Origin: Nocardioides caeni | GTDB taxonomy: Bacteria > Actinomycetota > Actinomycetes > Propionibacteriales > Nocardioidaceae | Assembly (NCBI RefSeq): GCF_004912195.1 | Contig: NZ_STGW01000013.1 | Span: forward strand, 26,544 to 90,543 | Length of the DNA: 64,000 nucleotides | Direction: 5' to 3' | Part shown: positions 1 through 8,127 of the stretch, in pieces | How positions within the stretch are numbered: position 1 is the first letter of the stretch | Layout: the number at the start of each line of letters is the position of its first letter | The notes under the pieces: generated by a model | Seen by the model: only the letters and a program-made list of their open reading frames with translations | The model's database searches: none | What the model was told of the DNA's origin: nothing | Translations under genes and position numbers: made by a program

Positions 1-810
1 GTCGCGCAGGCGCTGCGGGCGGCGATCCGCTCGCTCCCGCTGTCCACGACCCGCCCCCGGGCCGAGCGTGGTCCCGTGGATGAGGAGGTGGCCCGCCAGA
101 TCGCGGCGCTGCGCCAGCAGGTGCGCGAGCACCCCTGCCACGGTTGTGCCGAGCGCGAGGACCACTCGCGGTGGGCCGAGCGGCACGCCAAGCTCGAGCG
201 CGACACGCAGACGCTCGCGCAGCGCATCGAGCGACGCACCAACACCGTCGCCCGCACCTTCGACCGGGTCTGCGAGGTGCTCGACGTGCTCGGCTATCTC
301 GAGGAGGACGCCGTCACCGAGCGCGGTCGCGGTCTGATGCGGATCTACTCCGAGCTCGACCTCGTGGCGGCCGAGGCGCTGCGCACGGGGCTCCTCGACG
401 ACCTCGGGCCAGCGCAGCTCGGCGCCGTGCTGTCGTCACTCGTCTATGAGTCCCGCCGGCCCGAGGAGGCCCCGCCCAGCGTCCCCGGCGGTGCGATCGC
501 AGTCACGATCGAGGCCATCACCCGGCTGTGGGCCGACCTGGAGCAGGTCGAGAGGAAGCACCGGCTCGACTTCCTGCGGCGTCCGGACGCGGGCTTCGCG
601 TGGACCGCCTACCGCTGGGCCGAGGGCCAGGACCTCGACGAGATCATCACCCGCAACGACCAGACCGCGGGCGACTTCGTGCGTCAGATGAAGCAGCTGA
701 TCGACTTCGCCGGCCAGATCGCCGACGCCGCGGCCGGCACGCCGATCCGCGACACCGCCCGCGAGCTCGTCCGACTGCTGCGCCGCGGGATCGTCGCGGC
801 CGACCAGTGA
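1..810 (+). CDS. helY: DEAD/DEAH-box RNA helicase HelY, C-terminal part (5' truncated by window)
   Basis: The frame is open from base 1, so the gene begins before the window; about 269 C-terminal residues are present. The visible part resembles the C-terminal DSHCT region of the actinobacterial Ski2/Mtr4-like helicase HelY. A CHGC pair is followed by a long charged helix, then the segment ELDLVAAEALRTGLLDDL and a helical bundle ending RELVRLLRRGIVAADQ. The helicase motor (Walker A/B) lies upstream, out of view. The family acts in RNA metabolism, from general knowledge. It converges with the exonuclease gene; the two stop codons are adjacent (810/811) with no spacer. Confidence 0.85.
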   Translation, partial: VAQALRAAIRSLPLSTTRPRAERGPVDEEVARQIAALRQQVREHPCHGCAEREDHSRWAERHAKLERDTQTLAQRIERRTNTVARTFDRVCEVLDVLGYLEEDAVTERGRGLMRIYSELDLVAAEALRTGLLDDLGPAQLGAVLSSLVYESRRPEEAPPSVPGGAIAVTIEAITRLWADLEQVERKHRLDFLRRPDAGFAWTAYRWAEGQDLDEIITRNDQTAGDFVRQMKQLIDFAGQIADAAAGTPIRDTARELVRLLRRGIVAADQ

Positions 811-1743
811 TCAACTGAGCGCGGGCAGGGCGGCGAGCACGCCGGTCAGACGCTCGACCGGGCTGGCGAGACCCCACCGCTCGGTCAGCTCGGCGAGGCC
901 GGCCGGGTCGACGGGAGCCGCCGGCAGCGCCAAGCCGTCGCGGGGGAGGTCGATGTCGCGGGCGACGGCGACGACCGTCGGCGCGACCTCCAGGTAGGGA
1001 GCGGCGTCGCGGATCTTGAGTCGAGGGCCGGGGCCGAGGTCGGAGCCGGGGTCCGCCACGGCCGCGACGATGCCGTCGATGTCGCCGTACTTCTGCAGGA
1101 GCGTGGCCGCGGTCTTCTCACCGACGCCCTTGACGCCGGGCAGGCCGTCGGAGGCATCGCCGCGCAGGGTGGCGAAGTCGGCGTACTGGTCGGCACGGAT
1201 GCCGTACTTCGCCAGCACCCACTCCTCGTCGACCCGCTCGTGGCGACCCACACCCTTGCCGACGTAGAGCACCCGCACGCCGGCGGCATCGTCGACGAGC
1301 TGGAAGAGGTCGCGGTCGCCGGTGACCACGTCGACCGGCATGCCCGCCCCGGTCGCGAGGGTGCCGATCACGTCATCGGCCTCATAGCCGGGTGCGCCGA
1401 TGACGGCGAAGCCGAACGCCTCGAGGACCTCGCGGATCACCGGCACCTGGACCTCGAGCGGGTCGGGCACCTCCTCGACATCGGGAGCCTCCGCGACCAC
1501 CTCGACGACGCGGTGCGCCTTGTAGCTGGGGATCAGGTCCACCCGCCACTGTGGCCGCCAGTCGTCGTCCCAGCAGCACGCGAGGTGCGTCGGCTGGTAC
1601 TGGTCGACGAGCTGGGACAGGTAGCCGAGGATGCCCCGGACGGCGTTCACGTTGGTGCCGTCGGGGGAGAGGATCTCGGGCGCACCGAAGAAGGCCCTGA
1701 AATAGAGTCCGGCGGTGTCCAGCAGGAGCAGTCGCTGCGTCAC
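811..1743 (-). CDS. 5'-3' exonuclease (PolA-type FEN/PIN nuclease domain)
   Basis: This 310-residue protein looks like a stand-alone version of the N-terminal 5'-nuclease domain of DNA polymerase I. Acidic metal-ligand segments are visible: LLLLDTAGLYFRAFF at the N-terminus, GYEADDVIGTLA and VVTGDRDLFQL in the middle. These are followed by the helix-3-turn-helix DNA-binding motif LPGVKGVGEKTAATLL. The family removes flaps and RNA primers in replication and repair. No polymerase domain follows. It is divergent from the AsnC-type gene, with 30 bp between the starts. In related genomes this gene usually sits beside helY, as here. Confidence 0.9.
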   Translation of the reverse strand: MTQRLLLLDTAGLYFRAFFGAPEILSPDGTNVNAVRGILGYLSQLVDQYQPTHLACCWDDDWRPQWRVDLIPSYKAHRVVEVVAEAPDVEEVPDPLEVQVPVIREVLEAFGFAVIGAPGYEADDVIGTLATGAGMPVDVVTGDRDLFQLVDDAAGVRVLYVGKGVGRHERVDEEWVLAKYGIRADQYADFATLRGDASDGLPGVKGVGEKTAATLLQKYGDIDGIVAAVADPGSDLGPGPRLKIRDAAPYLEVAPTVVAVARDIDLPRDGLALPAAPVDPAGLAELTERWGLASPVERLTGVLAALPALS

Positions 1744-1773
1744 CGGATCAGCCTAGCGATTAGGCTTCGCCGC

Positions 1774-2238
1774 GTGAGCCAGAGCAACACGCCGCCTGTC
1801 GAGGCAACCGACCGGCAGATCCTGGAGCTCCTGGCCAAGGACGGTCGGATGTCCTACACCGATCTCGGCCGAGCGACCGGGCTGTCGACCTCGGCGGTCC
1901 ACCAGCGCGTCAAGCGCCTGGAGCAGCGGGGCCTGATCCTCGGCTACGGCGCGACGGTCAACTACGCCGAGATCGGCGTGCCGCTGACCGCGTTCATCGC
2001 GATCCGCCCGATCGACCCGTCCCAGAAGGACGACTGCCCCGAGCGGCTGATCACGATGCCGGAGATCGAGTCGTGCTGGTCGGTGGCCGGCGAGGAGTCC
2101 TACGTCGTCAAGGTCCGGACCACGACGCCGGCCGAGCTCGAGGGACTGCTGGGCCGGATCCGGACCGCGGCCAACGTCTCCACCCGCACGACGATCGTGT
2201 TGTCGACGTACTACGAGAACCGGCCGGTCTCCGGCTGA
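1774..2238 (+). CDS. Lrp/AsnC family transcriptional regulator
   Basis: The product has 154 residues, the usual Lrp/AsnC length. Residues about 9-60 form the winged helix-turn-helix (ATDRQILELLAKDGRMSY, then STSAVHQRVKRLEQRGLI). The C-terminal half is the RAM ligand-binding domain (CWSVAGEESYVVKVRTTT). GTG at 1774 was chosen because homology starts directly after it; the frame stays open far upstream across the antisense exonuclease gene, which is a GC artefact. Such proteins usually sense amino acids and act as dimers or octamers; the ligand cannot be told here. A likely intrinsic terminator follows at 2291-2314. Confidence 0.88.
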   Translation: MSQSNTPPVEATDRQILELLAKDGRMSYTDLGRATGLSTSAVHQRVKRLEQRGLILGYGATVNYAEIGVPLTAFIAIRPIDPSQKDDCPERLITMPEIESCWSVAGEESYVVKVRTTTPAELEGLLGRIRTAANVSTRTTIVLSTYYENRPVSG

Positions 2239-2290
2239 TCGTCGCCTCCGGGGCGGACGTCTCGGCGCGCCGTGTCCGACACGCCGAGGG

Positions 2291-2314
2291 ATCTCGGGTT
2301 TTTTCGAGATTTTT
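2291..2314 (+). terminator. Intrinsic terminator after the AsnC-type gene
   Basis: ATCTCG (2291-2296) pairs with CGAGAT (2305-2310) across an 8-base T-rich loop and runs directly into TTTT. It lies 53 bp after the stop codon. The stem is short for a high-GC genome, but the T-runs are striking in this composition. Confidence 0.55.
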
Positions 2315-2331
2315 CCGTGTCCGGGGCGCGT

Positions 2332-2369
2332 CGCTGACCTGCGAGAACGTGTATCAGTGCAGGTCAGCG
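2332..2369. repeat. 11-bp perfect inverted repeat, related to the integrated element's arm motif
   Basis: CGCTGACCTGC (2332-2342) and GCAGGTCAGCG (2359-2369) are perfect inverse copies with a 16-base centre. Positions 2334-2352 (CTGACCTGCGAGAACGTGT) match 18 of 19 bases of a motif read on the minus strand from 19813 in the integrated element. It may be an operator for the flanking genes, a dispersed genomic repeat or a recombination relic. Confidence 0.6.
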
Positions 2370-2374
2370 TCCGG

Positions 2375-2403
2375 TTGACAGTCGCCGGACGGCTGACCAG
2401 AGT
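2375..2403 (+). promoter_or_regulatory. Possible sigma70-type promoter upstream of lnt
   Basis: A consensus -35 TTGACA at 2375-2380 is followed after 17 bp by CAGAGT (2398-2403), a weak -10. The -35 lies in the loop of an inverted repeat GTCCGG (2369-2374)/CCGGAC (2385-2390), so a regulator could occlude it. A transcript from here would have an untranslated leader of about 260 nt before lnt. Confidence 0.35.
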
Positions 2404-2673
2404 ACGGAACCGTTCGCTCGTGCAGGTCGTGGACAGCGGACCGACGTCCGAGTGGCCGTTCGTTGGGGGAGTAGCACCAGCTCCAGCCAAGGCGGTTCGC
2501 GGAGGTCGGTTCGCTCCTCGAGAGTGGACCGGAAGGGCTCGGGTCTCCCTAGACAACGTCGCGCGCGCCGGCAGCCGGTCGGACGCCGCGATGGTCCGAA
2601 GGCGGCCCGACCCTTCCGCGCCTGCAGAGCGGGCGCTGCCGACGTCCCTCGACCGGATCAGTAGGCTCACGTC

Positions 2674-4197
2674 GTGCTGCGGCGGTCGGGTGTGGGGATC
2701 CTCGGAGGGCTGCTGCTGTTCGCCGCCTTCGAACCGATCGCGCTGCCCTGGCTGCTTCCGTTCGGCGTGGCCTGCTTCGCCTGGGCGCTCCGGGACCTGT
2801 CCGCGCCGCGGGCCGGGCTGATCGGCCTGTGCTTCGGGGTGTCGTTCTACTTCACGCACATCTACTGGATGAGCGAGTCCATCGGCACCGATGCCTGGCT
2901 GGCGCTGGCCGGCATCGAGGCCGCCTTCTACGGCGTCCTGGGCGCCCTCGCGCCCCTGCTGCGCCGGCTCCCGGCGTGGCCGCTGTGGATGGCCGCGGCG
3001 TGGGCCACGATGGAGACGGTGCGCAGCGGCTGGCCGTTCAGCGGCATGCCCTGGGGCCGTCTCGCCTTCGCCAGCATCGACACCCCGGCGGCCCCGGCGG
3101 TCGCGTGGGCCGGGATGACGGGTCTGTCGTTCCTGCTGGCGCTCCTCGGCTTCACCCTGGCCGCCGTCGCCGAGGACCGGGCCCGGCTGCGCATCTGTGC
3201 CGTCGTCGCGACACTGGCCGTCCTCGTGCTCCCCGCTCTCCTGTCGTACGACGTGGAGGAGTCCGGCAAGGCGACCGTGGCCGTCGTGCAGGGCAACGTG
3301 CCCGGCCCCGGCAACAACATCCTCTACGACCCCCTCGGGGTCACCGAGAACCACGTCGCGGCGACGGTCGACCTGGCGACACGGGTCGAGCAGGGCGACA
3401 GCCCGGCGCCCGACTTCGTGCTGTGGCCGGAGAACTCGACGGCCAGCGACCCCTTCTCCGACTCCGAGGTCAACGCCGGCATCCAGCGTGCGGTCGACGC
3501 GATCCGGGTGCCGGTCGTCGTCGGCGGGATGGTGTCCGAGGGCTATGACCACGTCCTCAACCAGGGGATCGTGTGGGACCCGGTCAGCGGCCCCGGCGAG
3601 CGCTACACCAAGCACCACCCGGTGCCCTACGGCGAATACATCCCCTTCCGCGACATCTGGGACCCCGAGTTCGGCCAGCTGGCCCTCATCTCGCGCGACA
3701 TGAAGAGCGGCACGCGCACCGATCCGCTCGACATCGCCGGCATCCCCGTCGCGGACGCCATCTGCTTCGACGTCGCCTACGACGACGTGATGCCAGCCCA
3801 GGTCCGTGACGGCGCCGAGCTCCTCGTCGTCCAGACGAGCAACGCCAGCTTCATCAACACCTTCCAGATCGAGCAGCAGTTCGCCATCACCCGGCTGCGG
3901 GCGATCGAGGCAGGGCGTTGGTTGACGGTCGCCTCGACCAACGGGCGGACCGGCGTCATCGACCCCGACGGCAGTGTCGTCGCGACCGCCGGCATCCGCA
4001 CCACCGCGGTGCTCGTCGAGGAGGTCGGGCTGAGCACGGGGCTCACCCCAGCCATGTGGCTGGGCCCCTGGCCCACCCGGCTGCTGATGATGATGACGCT
4101 GGGCGCCCTCGCGGCTGGCGTGGTCGCGTACCGTCGACAGCGAGAGAACGACACGGATCCGCTGCCGGAGCGGATCGAGGAGCCCGAAGGTGCCTGA
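2674..4197 (+). CDS. lnt: Apolipoprotein N-acyltransferase Lnt
   Basis: This 507-residue integral membrane enzyme adds the third acyl chain to lipoproteins. An N-terminal block of hydrophobic segments (residues about 1-200) precedes a nitrilase-like catalytic domain (about 200-460) and a last transmembrane segment. The expected catalytic triad is visible: Glu253 in WPENST, Lys313 in YTKHHPVPYGEYIPF and Cys364 in ICFDVAYDD. GTG at 2674 starts the first hydrophobic helix. The gene overlaps ppm1 by 8 bp. In mycobacteria these two activities are fused in one protein, so the overlap fits a coupled envelope function. Lipoprotein substrates are also encoded here (26941, 55833). Confidence 0.93.
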   Translation: MLRRSGVGILGGLLLFAAFEPIALPWLLPFGVACFAWALRDLSAPRAGLIGLCFGVSFYFTHIYWMSESIGTDAWLALAGIEAAFYGVLGALAPLLRRLPAWPLWMAAAWATMETVRSGWPFSGMPWGRLAFASIDTPAAPAVAWAGMTGLSFLLALLGFTLAAVAEDRARLRICAVVATLAVLVLPALLSYDVEESGKATVAVVQGNVPGPGNNILYDPLGVTENHVAATVDLATRVEQGDSPAPDFVLWPENSTASDPFSDSEVNAGIQRAVDAIRVPVVVGGMVSEGYDHVLNQGIVWDPVSGPGERYTKHHPVPYGEYIPFRDIWDPEFGQLALISRDMKSGTRTDPLDIAGIPVADAICFDVAYDDVMPAQVRDGAELLVVQTSNASFINTFQIEQQFAITRLRAIEAGRWLTVASTNGRTGVIDPDGSVVATAGIRTTAVLVEEVGLSTGLTPAMWLGPWPTRLLMMMTLGALAAGVVAYRRQRENDTDPLPERIEEPEGA

Positions 4198-4969
4198 GAC
4201 CAGCAACGACCACCTGCCGGCGCTCGGTCGCGTCGTGATGGTCCTGCCGACCTTCAACGAGGTCGACAACCTGGCGTGGATCGTCGGACGGCTGCGCGCC
4301 TGCCAGCCGAGTGTCGACGTCCTGGTGGTCGACGACGGCTCCCCGGACGGCACCGGGGCGGTGGCCGACGCCCTCACGGCGGCGGACCCGCAGGTGCACG
4401 TGCTGCACCGCTCCGCGAAGGGCGGGCTCGGGGCGGCCTACCTCGCGGGCTTCGCGTGGGCGCTCGCCGAGGGCTACGACGTGATCGGCGAGATGGATGC
4501 CGACGGGTCGCACCAGCCCGAGCAGCTCGGCCGGCTGCTCGTGGGACTGATGGATGCCGACCTCGTCATCGGCTCGCGCTGGGTGCCCGGTGGCTCCATC
4601 GTCAACTGGCCCTGGCAGCGCGAGCTGCTCTCGCGCGGCGGCAACCTCTACGTGCGCCTGCTGCTCGGCATCCCGGTCCACGACGCGACCGCCGGATTCC
4701 GGCTCTATCGCCGCACGACCCTGGAGAAGCTGCGCCTGGAGAGCGTCCGCTCCACCGGCTACGTCTTCCAGACCGACCTCGTGGCCCGCGCCCTGCACGC
4801 CGGCCTCACCGTGCGTGAGGTGCCGATCGAGTTCGTCGAGCGGGTCCGGGGCGAGTCGAAGATGAGCCCCCAGATCGCCGCCGAGTCGCTCGGCCGGATC
4901 ACCCGGTGGGGCCTGGGGGAGCGGGTCGCCCAGCTCCGGACCCGCGCCACCCGCGGAGGTCGGCCGTGA
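4190..4969 (+). CDS. ppm1: Polyprenol monophosphomannose synthase (GT2, Ppm1-like)
   Basis: A 259-residue family-2 glycosyltransferase with the dolichol-phosphate-mannose synthase pattern: VLPTFNEVDNL near the N-terminus, VVDDGSPDGTG at about 48-58, and the metal-binding segment EMDADGSHQPEQ at about 101-112. It lacks C-terminal membrane helices, as in actinobacterial Ppm1 catalytic domains. It should transfer mannose from GDP-mannose to polyprenyl phosphate for lipoglycan and protein mannosylation. It starts inside the end of lnt and its stop overlaps the fxsA start (GTGA), so lnt-ppm1-fxsA are translationally coupled. Confidence 0.92.
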   Translation: MPETSNDHLPALGRVVMVLPTFNEVDNLAWIVGRLRACQPSVDVLVVDDGSPDGTGAVADALTAADPQVHVLHRSAKGGLGAAYLAGFAWALAEGYDVIGEMDADGSHQPEQLGRLLVGLMDADLVIGSRWVPGGSIVNWPWQRELLSRGGNLYVRLLLGIPVHDATAGFRLYRRTTLEKLRLESVRSTGYVFQTDLVARALHAGLTVREVPIEFVERVRGESKMSPQIAAESLGRITRWGLGERVAQLRTRATRGGRP

Positions 4970-5433
4970 GCTCGCCGGAGCGGCGCCGCCGCCGGCTGAC
5001 CGCGGCCGTGCTCCTGGCGTTCCTGCTGGTGCCGATCGCCGAGATCTACGTCCTGATCCAGATCGGGCAGGTCATCGGCCCGTGGTGGACCATCCTGCTG
5101 CTGGTCGTCGACAGCATCCTGGGCGCCTGGCTGATCAAGCGCGAGGGCAGGAAGGCGTGGGCAGCCCTGCGCGAGCGGGTCGAGACCGGCGCGCTGCCGG
5201 CCCGCGAGCTCGCCGACGGCGCGCTCATCGTCCTCGGCGGCGCACTGATGCTCAGCCCCGGCTTCGTGACCGACGTCGTCGGCATCCTGCTCATCCTGCC
5301 GGTCACCCGCCCGCTCTTCCGGGGGCTCATCACGTCGTACGCCGTGCGGCGGGTCGCCACACCCGCCCGCCGGAACGCACCTCGCCCCGGACCAGAAGTG
5401 GTCCGGGGCGAGGTGATCGACGACGGCGAGTGA
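4966..5433 (+). CDS. fxsA: FxsA family membrane protein
   Basis: 155 residues with three or four hydrophobic segments: LTAAVLLAFLLVPIAEIYVL, the segment around WWTILLLVVDSILGAWLI, and ALIVLGGALMLSPGFVTDVV then GILLILPVTRPLF. The motif LMLSPGFVTD is typical of FxsA, named in E. coli for suppression of F exclusion of phage T7; its normal role is unclear. GTG at 4966 overlaps the ppm1 stop. The last 17 codons contain a 17-bp perfect inverted repeat, probably the operon terminator, which constrains the C-terminal residues. Confidence 0.85.
   Translation: MSSPERRRRRLTAAVLLAFLLVPIAEIYVLIQIGQVIGPWWTILLLVVDSILGAWLIKREGRKAWAALRERVETGALPARELADGALIVLGGALMLSPGFVTDVVGILLILPVTRPLFRGLITSYAVRRVATPARRNAPRPGPEVVRGEVIDDGE
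5378..5415. terminator. 17-bp perfect hairpin inside the 3' end of fxsA
   Basis: Bases 5378-5394 and 5399-5415 are exact reverse complements around a 4-base loop (gaag). The hairpin lies just before the fxsA stop, in the convergent junction with rbpA. There is no T-run on either side, so it would be a U-less actinobacterial-type terminator, usable from both directions. Confidence 0.7.
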
Positions 5434-5457
5434 GCCGGCGTCACCTGATCGGGCGGA

Positions 5458-5844
5458 TCAGGCCTTGGCCTTCTTCTTGCGCTGGTTGGCGCGGTGCAGG
5501 TGGGCGGGACCGATCTCCCCGCCACGCAGCAGCTCGAGGCGCTCGGTGAGGATCTCCTCGAGCTCCTTCTCCGAGCGTCGCTCGAGCAGCATGTCCCAGT
5601 GGGTGCGCTGCGGCTTCTCCGCCTTCACCTCACGCTCGATGCCGGCAGTCGACTCGGCCTCGAGTCCACAACGGGGGCATTCCCACACCGCCGGGACGTC
5701 GGCCTCGACCGACATCGTGATCTCGAACTCGTGCCCCTGGGCGCAGCGATAACCGACCTGCTGGCGCGCCGCGAACTCGATGCCGCGCTCGTCCTCGAAG
5801 GACTGACCCCCCAGTCGGGCCCCGCGTAGTGTCCGTTCAGCCAT
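5458..5844 (-). CDS. rbpA: RNA polymerase-binding protein RbpA
   Basis: This 128-residue actinobacterial protein binds RNA polymerase and the principal sigma factor and helps form open promoter complexes. Visible parts are the N-terminal tail MAERTLRGARLGGQSFEDE, the core zinc-ribbon-like region (YRCAQGHEFEI and WECPRCG) and a basic linker with the sigma-interaction helix (THWDMLLERRSEKELEEILT), ending KKKAKA. ATG at 5844 is preceded by GGAGGTGGAG. An extracytoplasmic-type promoter lies 38-63 bp upstream, matching the known SigR control of rbpA in Streptomyces. Confidence 0.95.
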   Translation of the reverse strand: MAERTLRGARLGGQSFEDERGIEFAARQQVGYRCAQGHEFEITMSVEADVPAVWECPRCGLEAESTAGIEREVKAEKPQRTHWDMLLERRSEKELEEILTERLELLRGGEIGPAHLHRANQRKKKAKA

Positions 5845-5881
5845 GAGAACTCCACCTCCCGTGTTTCGTCTCTGACCTCTC

Positions 5882-5907
5882 AACGTTACCCGTCGGTCAA
5901 TGGTTCC
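5882..5907 (-). promoter_or_regulatory. SigR/SigH-type promoter of rbpA
   Basis: Read on the minus strand, GGAAC (5907-5903), 18 bp, then GTT (5884-5882) fits the oxidative-stress sigma consensus GGAAT-N18-GTT with one change. It lies 38 bp upstream of the rbpA ATG. rbpA of Streptomyces coelicolor is a known SigR target; use of this site here is inference. Confidence 0.6.
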
Positions 5908-5926
5908 ACTCCCGGGGAGGTTTCTG

Positions 5927-7300
5927 TCAGACAATCCGGGCGTTGCCGGCCTCCCGGATGCCCCGCTCGGTGTCGACGCGCAGCAGCAGGAGCCCGCCGA
6001 TCGCGAAGAAGACGATCAGCGCGAAGATCGCGGGACGGTAGGAGTCGGTCAGCTGGTAGACGAGACCGAACGTCAGGGTGCCGAGCCAGGACGTCCCACG
6101 GTCCATCGCGTGATAGAGGCTGAAGAACTCCGCTTCCTTGCCTGCCGGGATGAACAGCGAGAAGTACGAGCGGGCGAGGGCCTGCGTGCCGCCCAGCACC
6201 ACGCCGATCGCGACGCCGAGCACCAGGAACGGGATCAGGGCCCCGTCCGGGACGGCGAGGGCGACGGTGACGATGCCCATCCAGCCCAGCAGCCCGACGA
6301 GGATGACCCGCTTGGCGCCGTAGCGGCGGGCAGCGCGGCCGAAGCCGATGGCGCCGAACACGGCGACGAACTGCACCAACAGATAGGTGCCGAGGACGGT
6401 CCCGGTCCCGAAGCCGAGCTCCTTCTCACCGAAGATGGCCGCCGACGCGATGACCGTCTGGATGCCGTCGTTGAAGAACAGGTAGGCGACCAGGAAGGTC
6501 AGCGCGACGGGATAGTTGCGCAGGTCCTTCAGCGTCGCCCACAGCTGCCCGAACGAGCGGGCCAACAGGCCGCCCTCGACCTGCTCCACCGCCGCCGGCG
6601 CATGCGGCCTGATCCCGCGCCACGGGATGATCGTCCACGCGGCCCACCAGACCGCTCCCGAGAGCATGCAGAGCCGGACGGCCGTCGACGTGCTCAGCCC
6701 GAGGCTGTCGTGGAAGGTCACCACGGCGAAGTTGACGGCGAGCAGCAGGCCCCCGCCGGCATAGCCGTAGGCCCAGCCGATGGACGAGACCCGGTCCCGC
6801 TCCGACTCCTCGGAGATGAGGGGCAGGATCGCGTCGTTGATGACGGTGGACGCGCCGAAGGCCAGGTTGGCCACGATGAAGACGAGGCTCCCGAACAGCC
6901 AGTTGTCACCCACCAGGAAGAACAACAGGCCTGCCGCGGTCGCGCCGGTCCACGCGAAGCCGGCCAGCAGGGCGGGCTTGTGCGCCGTCCGGTCGGCGAT
7001 CGCGCCGATCAGGGGGTAGAGCAGGGCTCCGAGCACCGTCGACAGGGTGATGACGTACGACGGCAGCGACCCCGGCGAGATCGCGAGGCCGAGCACGTCG
7101 AGGCTCTCCCGGCAAGTGCGGTCGTCGTCCCCGACGAAGCCGCAGGCCGCCTGCTCGGCGATCGAGATCAGGTAGGGCGCGAAGAGGACCCCGGCGATGG
7201 TCGTCGCGAAGGCCGAGTTGGCCCAGTCGTAGAAGAACCAGGCCCGCTGCTCCTTCCTCCGGTTGAGCGGACCCAGGTCGGCGATGCCGGCGCTGCTCAT
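5927..7300 (-). CDS. MFS transporter, UMF1/Atg22-like family
   Basis: A 457-residue polytopic protein with about 12 hydrophobic segments. It opens RRKEQRAWFFYDWANSAFAT; the WFFYDWANSAF signature is typical of the vacuole-effluxer (Atg22/UMF1) branch of the major facilitator superfamily. A later hallmark is PAGKEAEFFSLYHAMDRGTSWLG, cut here. The family is thought to export amino acids or small solutes; the substrate is unknown. Start at 7300 overlaps the stop of the upstream glycerophosphodiesterase gene (ATGA), so the two form an operon. Confidence 0.85.
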   Translation of the reverse strand: MSSAGIADLGPLNRRKEQRAWFFYDWANSAFATTIAGVLFAPYLISIAEQAACGFVGDDDRTCRESLDVLGLAISPGSLPSYVITLSTVLGALLYPLIGAIADRTAHKPALLAGFAWTGATAAGLLFFLVGDNWLFGSLVFIVANLAFGASTVINDAILPLISEESERDRVSSIGWAYGYAGGGLLLAVNFAVVTFHDSLGLSTSTAVRLCMLSGAVWWAAWTIIPWRGIRPHAPAAVEQVEGGLLARSFGQLWATLKDLRNYPVALTFLVAYLFFNDGIQTVIASAAIFGEKELGFGTGTVLGTYLLVQFVAVFGAIGFGRAARRYGAKRVILVGLLGWMGIVTVALAVPDGALIPFLVLGVAIGVVLGGTQALARSYFSLFIPAGKEAEFFSLYHAMDRGTSWLGTLTFGLVYQLTDSYRPAIFALIVFFAIGGLLLLRVDTERGIREAGNARIV

Positions 7301-8091
7301 GTGGTCGTCCCTCCCGACGGCGGCCGCCACTGACCGCGTCCCTCGAGCACATCCTTGAGCAGGTCGGTGCGATCCGTGAAGAGGCCGTCGACGCTGCGGT
7401 CCAGCAGCTCGACCATCTCGGCGGGGTCGTCGATGGTCCACACGTGGACCTGGTGGCCGGCGGCGTGCGCGCGCCGCACGAAGCCGGGCGTGACCACCCG
7501 GAGGCCCTTGCGACGGTGCGGGACCTGGAAGGCGACGAACCCGTCGCCGGCCAGGCGCCGGGCGATGCCTGCGGTGGGGGAGAGCCGGAACGCGACGACC
7601 TGCCACGGGTCGGCCGCGGTCGGCACCCGGCCCTCGGTCAGCGCACGGAAGCGGCGGATCCGGGACCGCGAGAACGACCCGATCAGGACCCGGTCCCACA
7701 GGTCCCGCTCACGGACGAGCCGGGCGAGGGCGTCCACCGCGCCGTCGGCCTTGATGTCGATGTTGAACCGCGCGTCCGGGAACGCATCGATCAGGTCGAC
7801 CAGCGTCGGGATCTCCTCGCGCCCGCCGATCCTGGCTCGTCGTACCTCGGCCAGGGTGAGGTCGCGGATCGCGCCCTTCTGGTCGCACACGCGGTCGAGG
7901 ACGTCGTCGTGGAAGGCGAGGAGCACGCCGTCGGCGGTCAGGTGGACGTCGGTCTCGAGGTAGTCGTAACCGAGCGCGCTGGCGTGCCGGAAGGCGGCCA
8001 GCGTGTTCTCCAGACCCTCGATCTCGGGGTGATAGGCCCCACCGCGGTGGGCGAAGGCGAGGATCCGGCCCTGGGGGAGATAGGGGGACAT
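7297..8091 (-). CDS. Glycerophosphodiester phosphodiesterase
   Basis: 264 residues with the GDPD TIM-barrel signature: FAHRGG near residue 13, ENTLAAF at 28, LETDVHLTADG at 46 and FHDD at 60, supplying the metal and catalytic His/Glu residues; FNIDIK lies near 113. It would hydrolyse glycerophosphodiesters to glycerol-3-phosphate and an alcohol. No signal peptide, so cytoplasmic. Translationally coupled to the downstream MFS gene, perhaps exporting or importing a related compound (inference). The upstream 115 bp carries a repeated palindrome rather than a clear promoter. Confidence 0.9.
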   Translation of the reverse strand: MSPYLPQGRILAFAHRGGAYHPEIEGLENTLAAFRHASALGYDYLETDVHLTADGVLLAFHDDVLDRVCDQKGAIRDLTLAEVRRARIGGREEIPTLVDLIDAFPDARFNIDIKADGAVDALARLVRERDLWDRVLIGSFSRSRIRRFRALTEGRVPTAADPWQVVAFRLSPTAGIARRLAGDGFVAFQVPHRRKGLRVVTPGFVRRAHAAGHQVHVWTIDDPAEMVELLDRSVDGLFTDRTDLLKDVLEGRGQWRPPSGGTTT

Positions 8092-8127
8092 CTGGTCTCC
8101 TGGCTGACTCGGTCTCGGTACGCGCGT

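Larger units (their letters stand above)
2239..2673. other. 435-bp asnC-lnt intergenic region
   Basis: No convincing gene. It holds, in order, a hairpin with T-run (2291-2314), an 11-bp perfect inverted repeat (2332-2369), a possible promoter inside a second small inverted repeat (2369-2403), then about 270 bp of GC-rich sequence leading to the GTG of lnt. A GGGGAGTAGC string near 2465 recalls one end of the yybP-ykoY riboswitch, but the remaining consensus is absent. Confidence 0.5.

Noticed and set aside
2460..2560. Possible yybP-ykoY manganese riboswitch before lnt (GGGGAGTAGC)
   Set aside because: Only one short string fits. The second conserved loop and the usual manganese-transport gene are missing.
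1753..4377. A very long minus-strand open frame opposite lnt
   Set aside because: It lies antisense to a clearly recognised gene, has low-complexity Arg/Gly/Asp-rich sequence and no family resemblance. Long antisense frames are expected at this GC content; similar ones lie opposite gcvP, dnaE2 and der.
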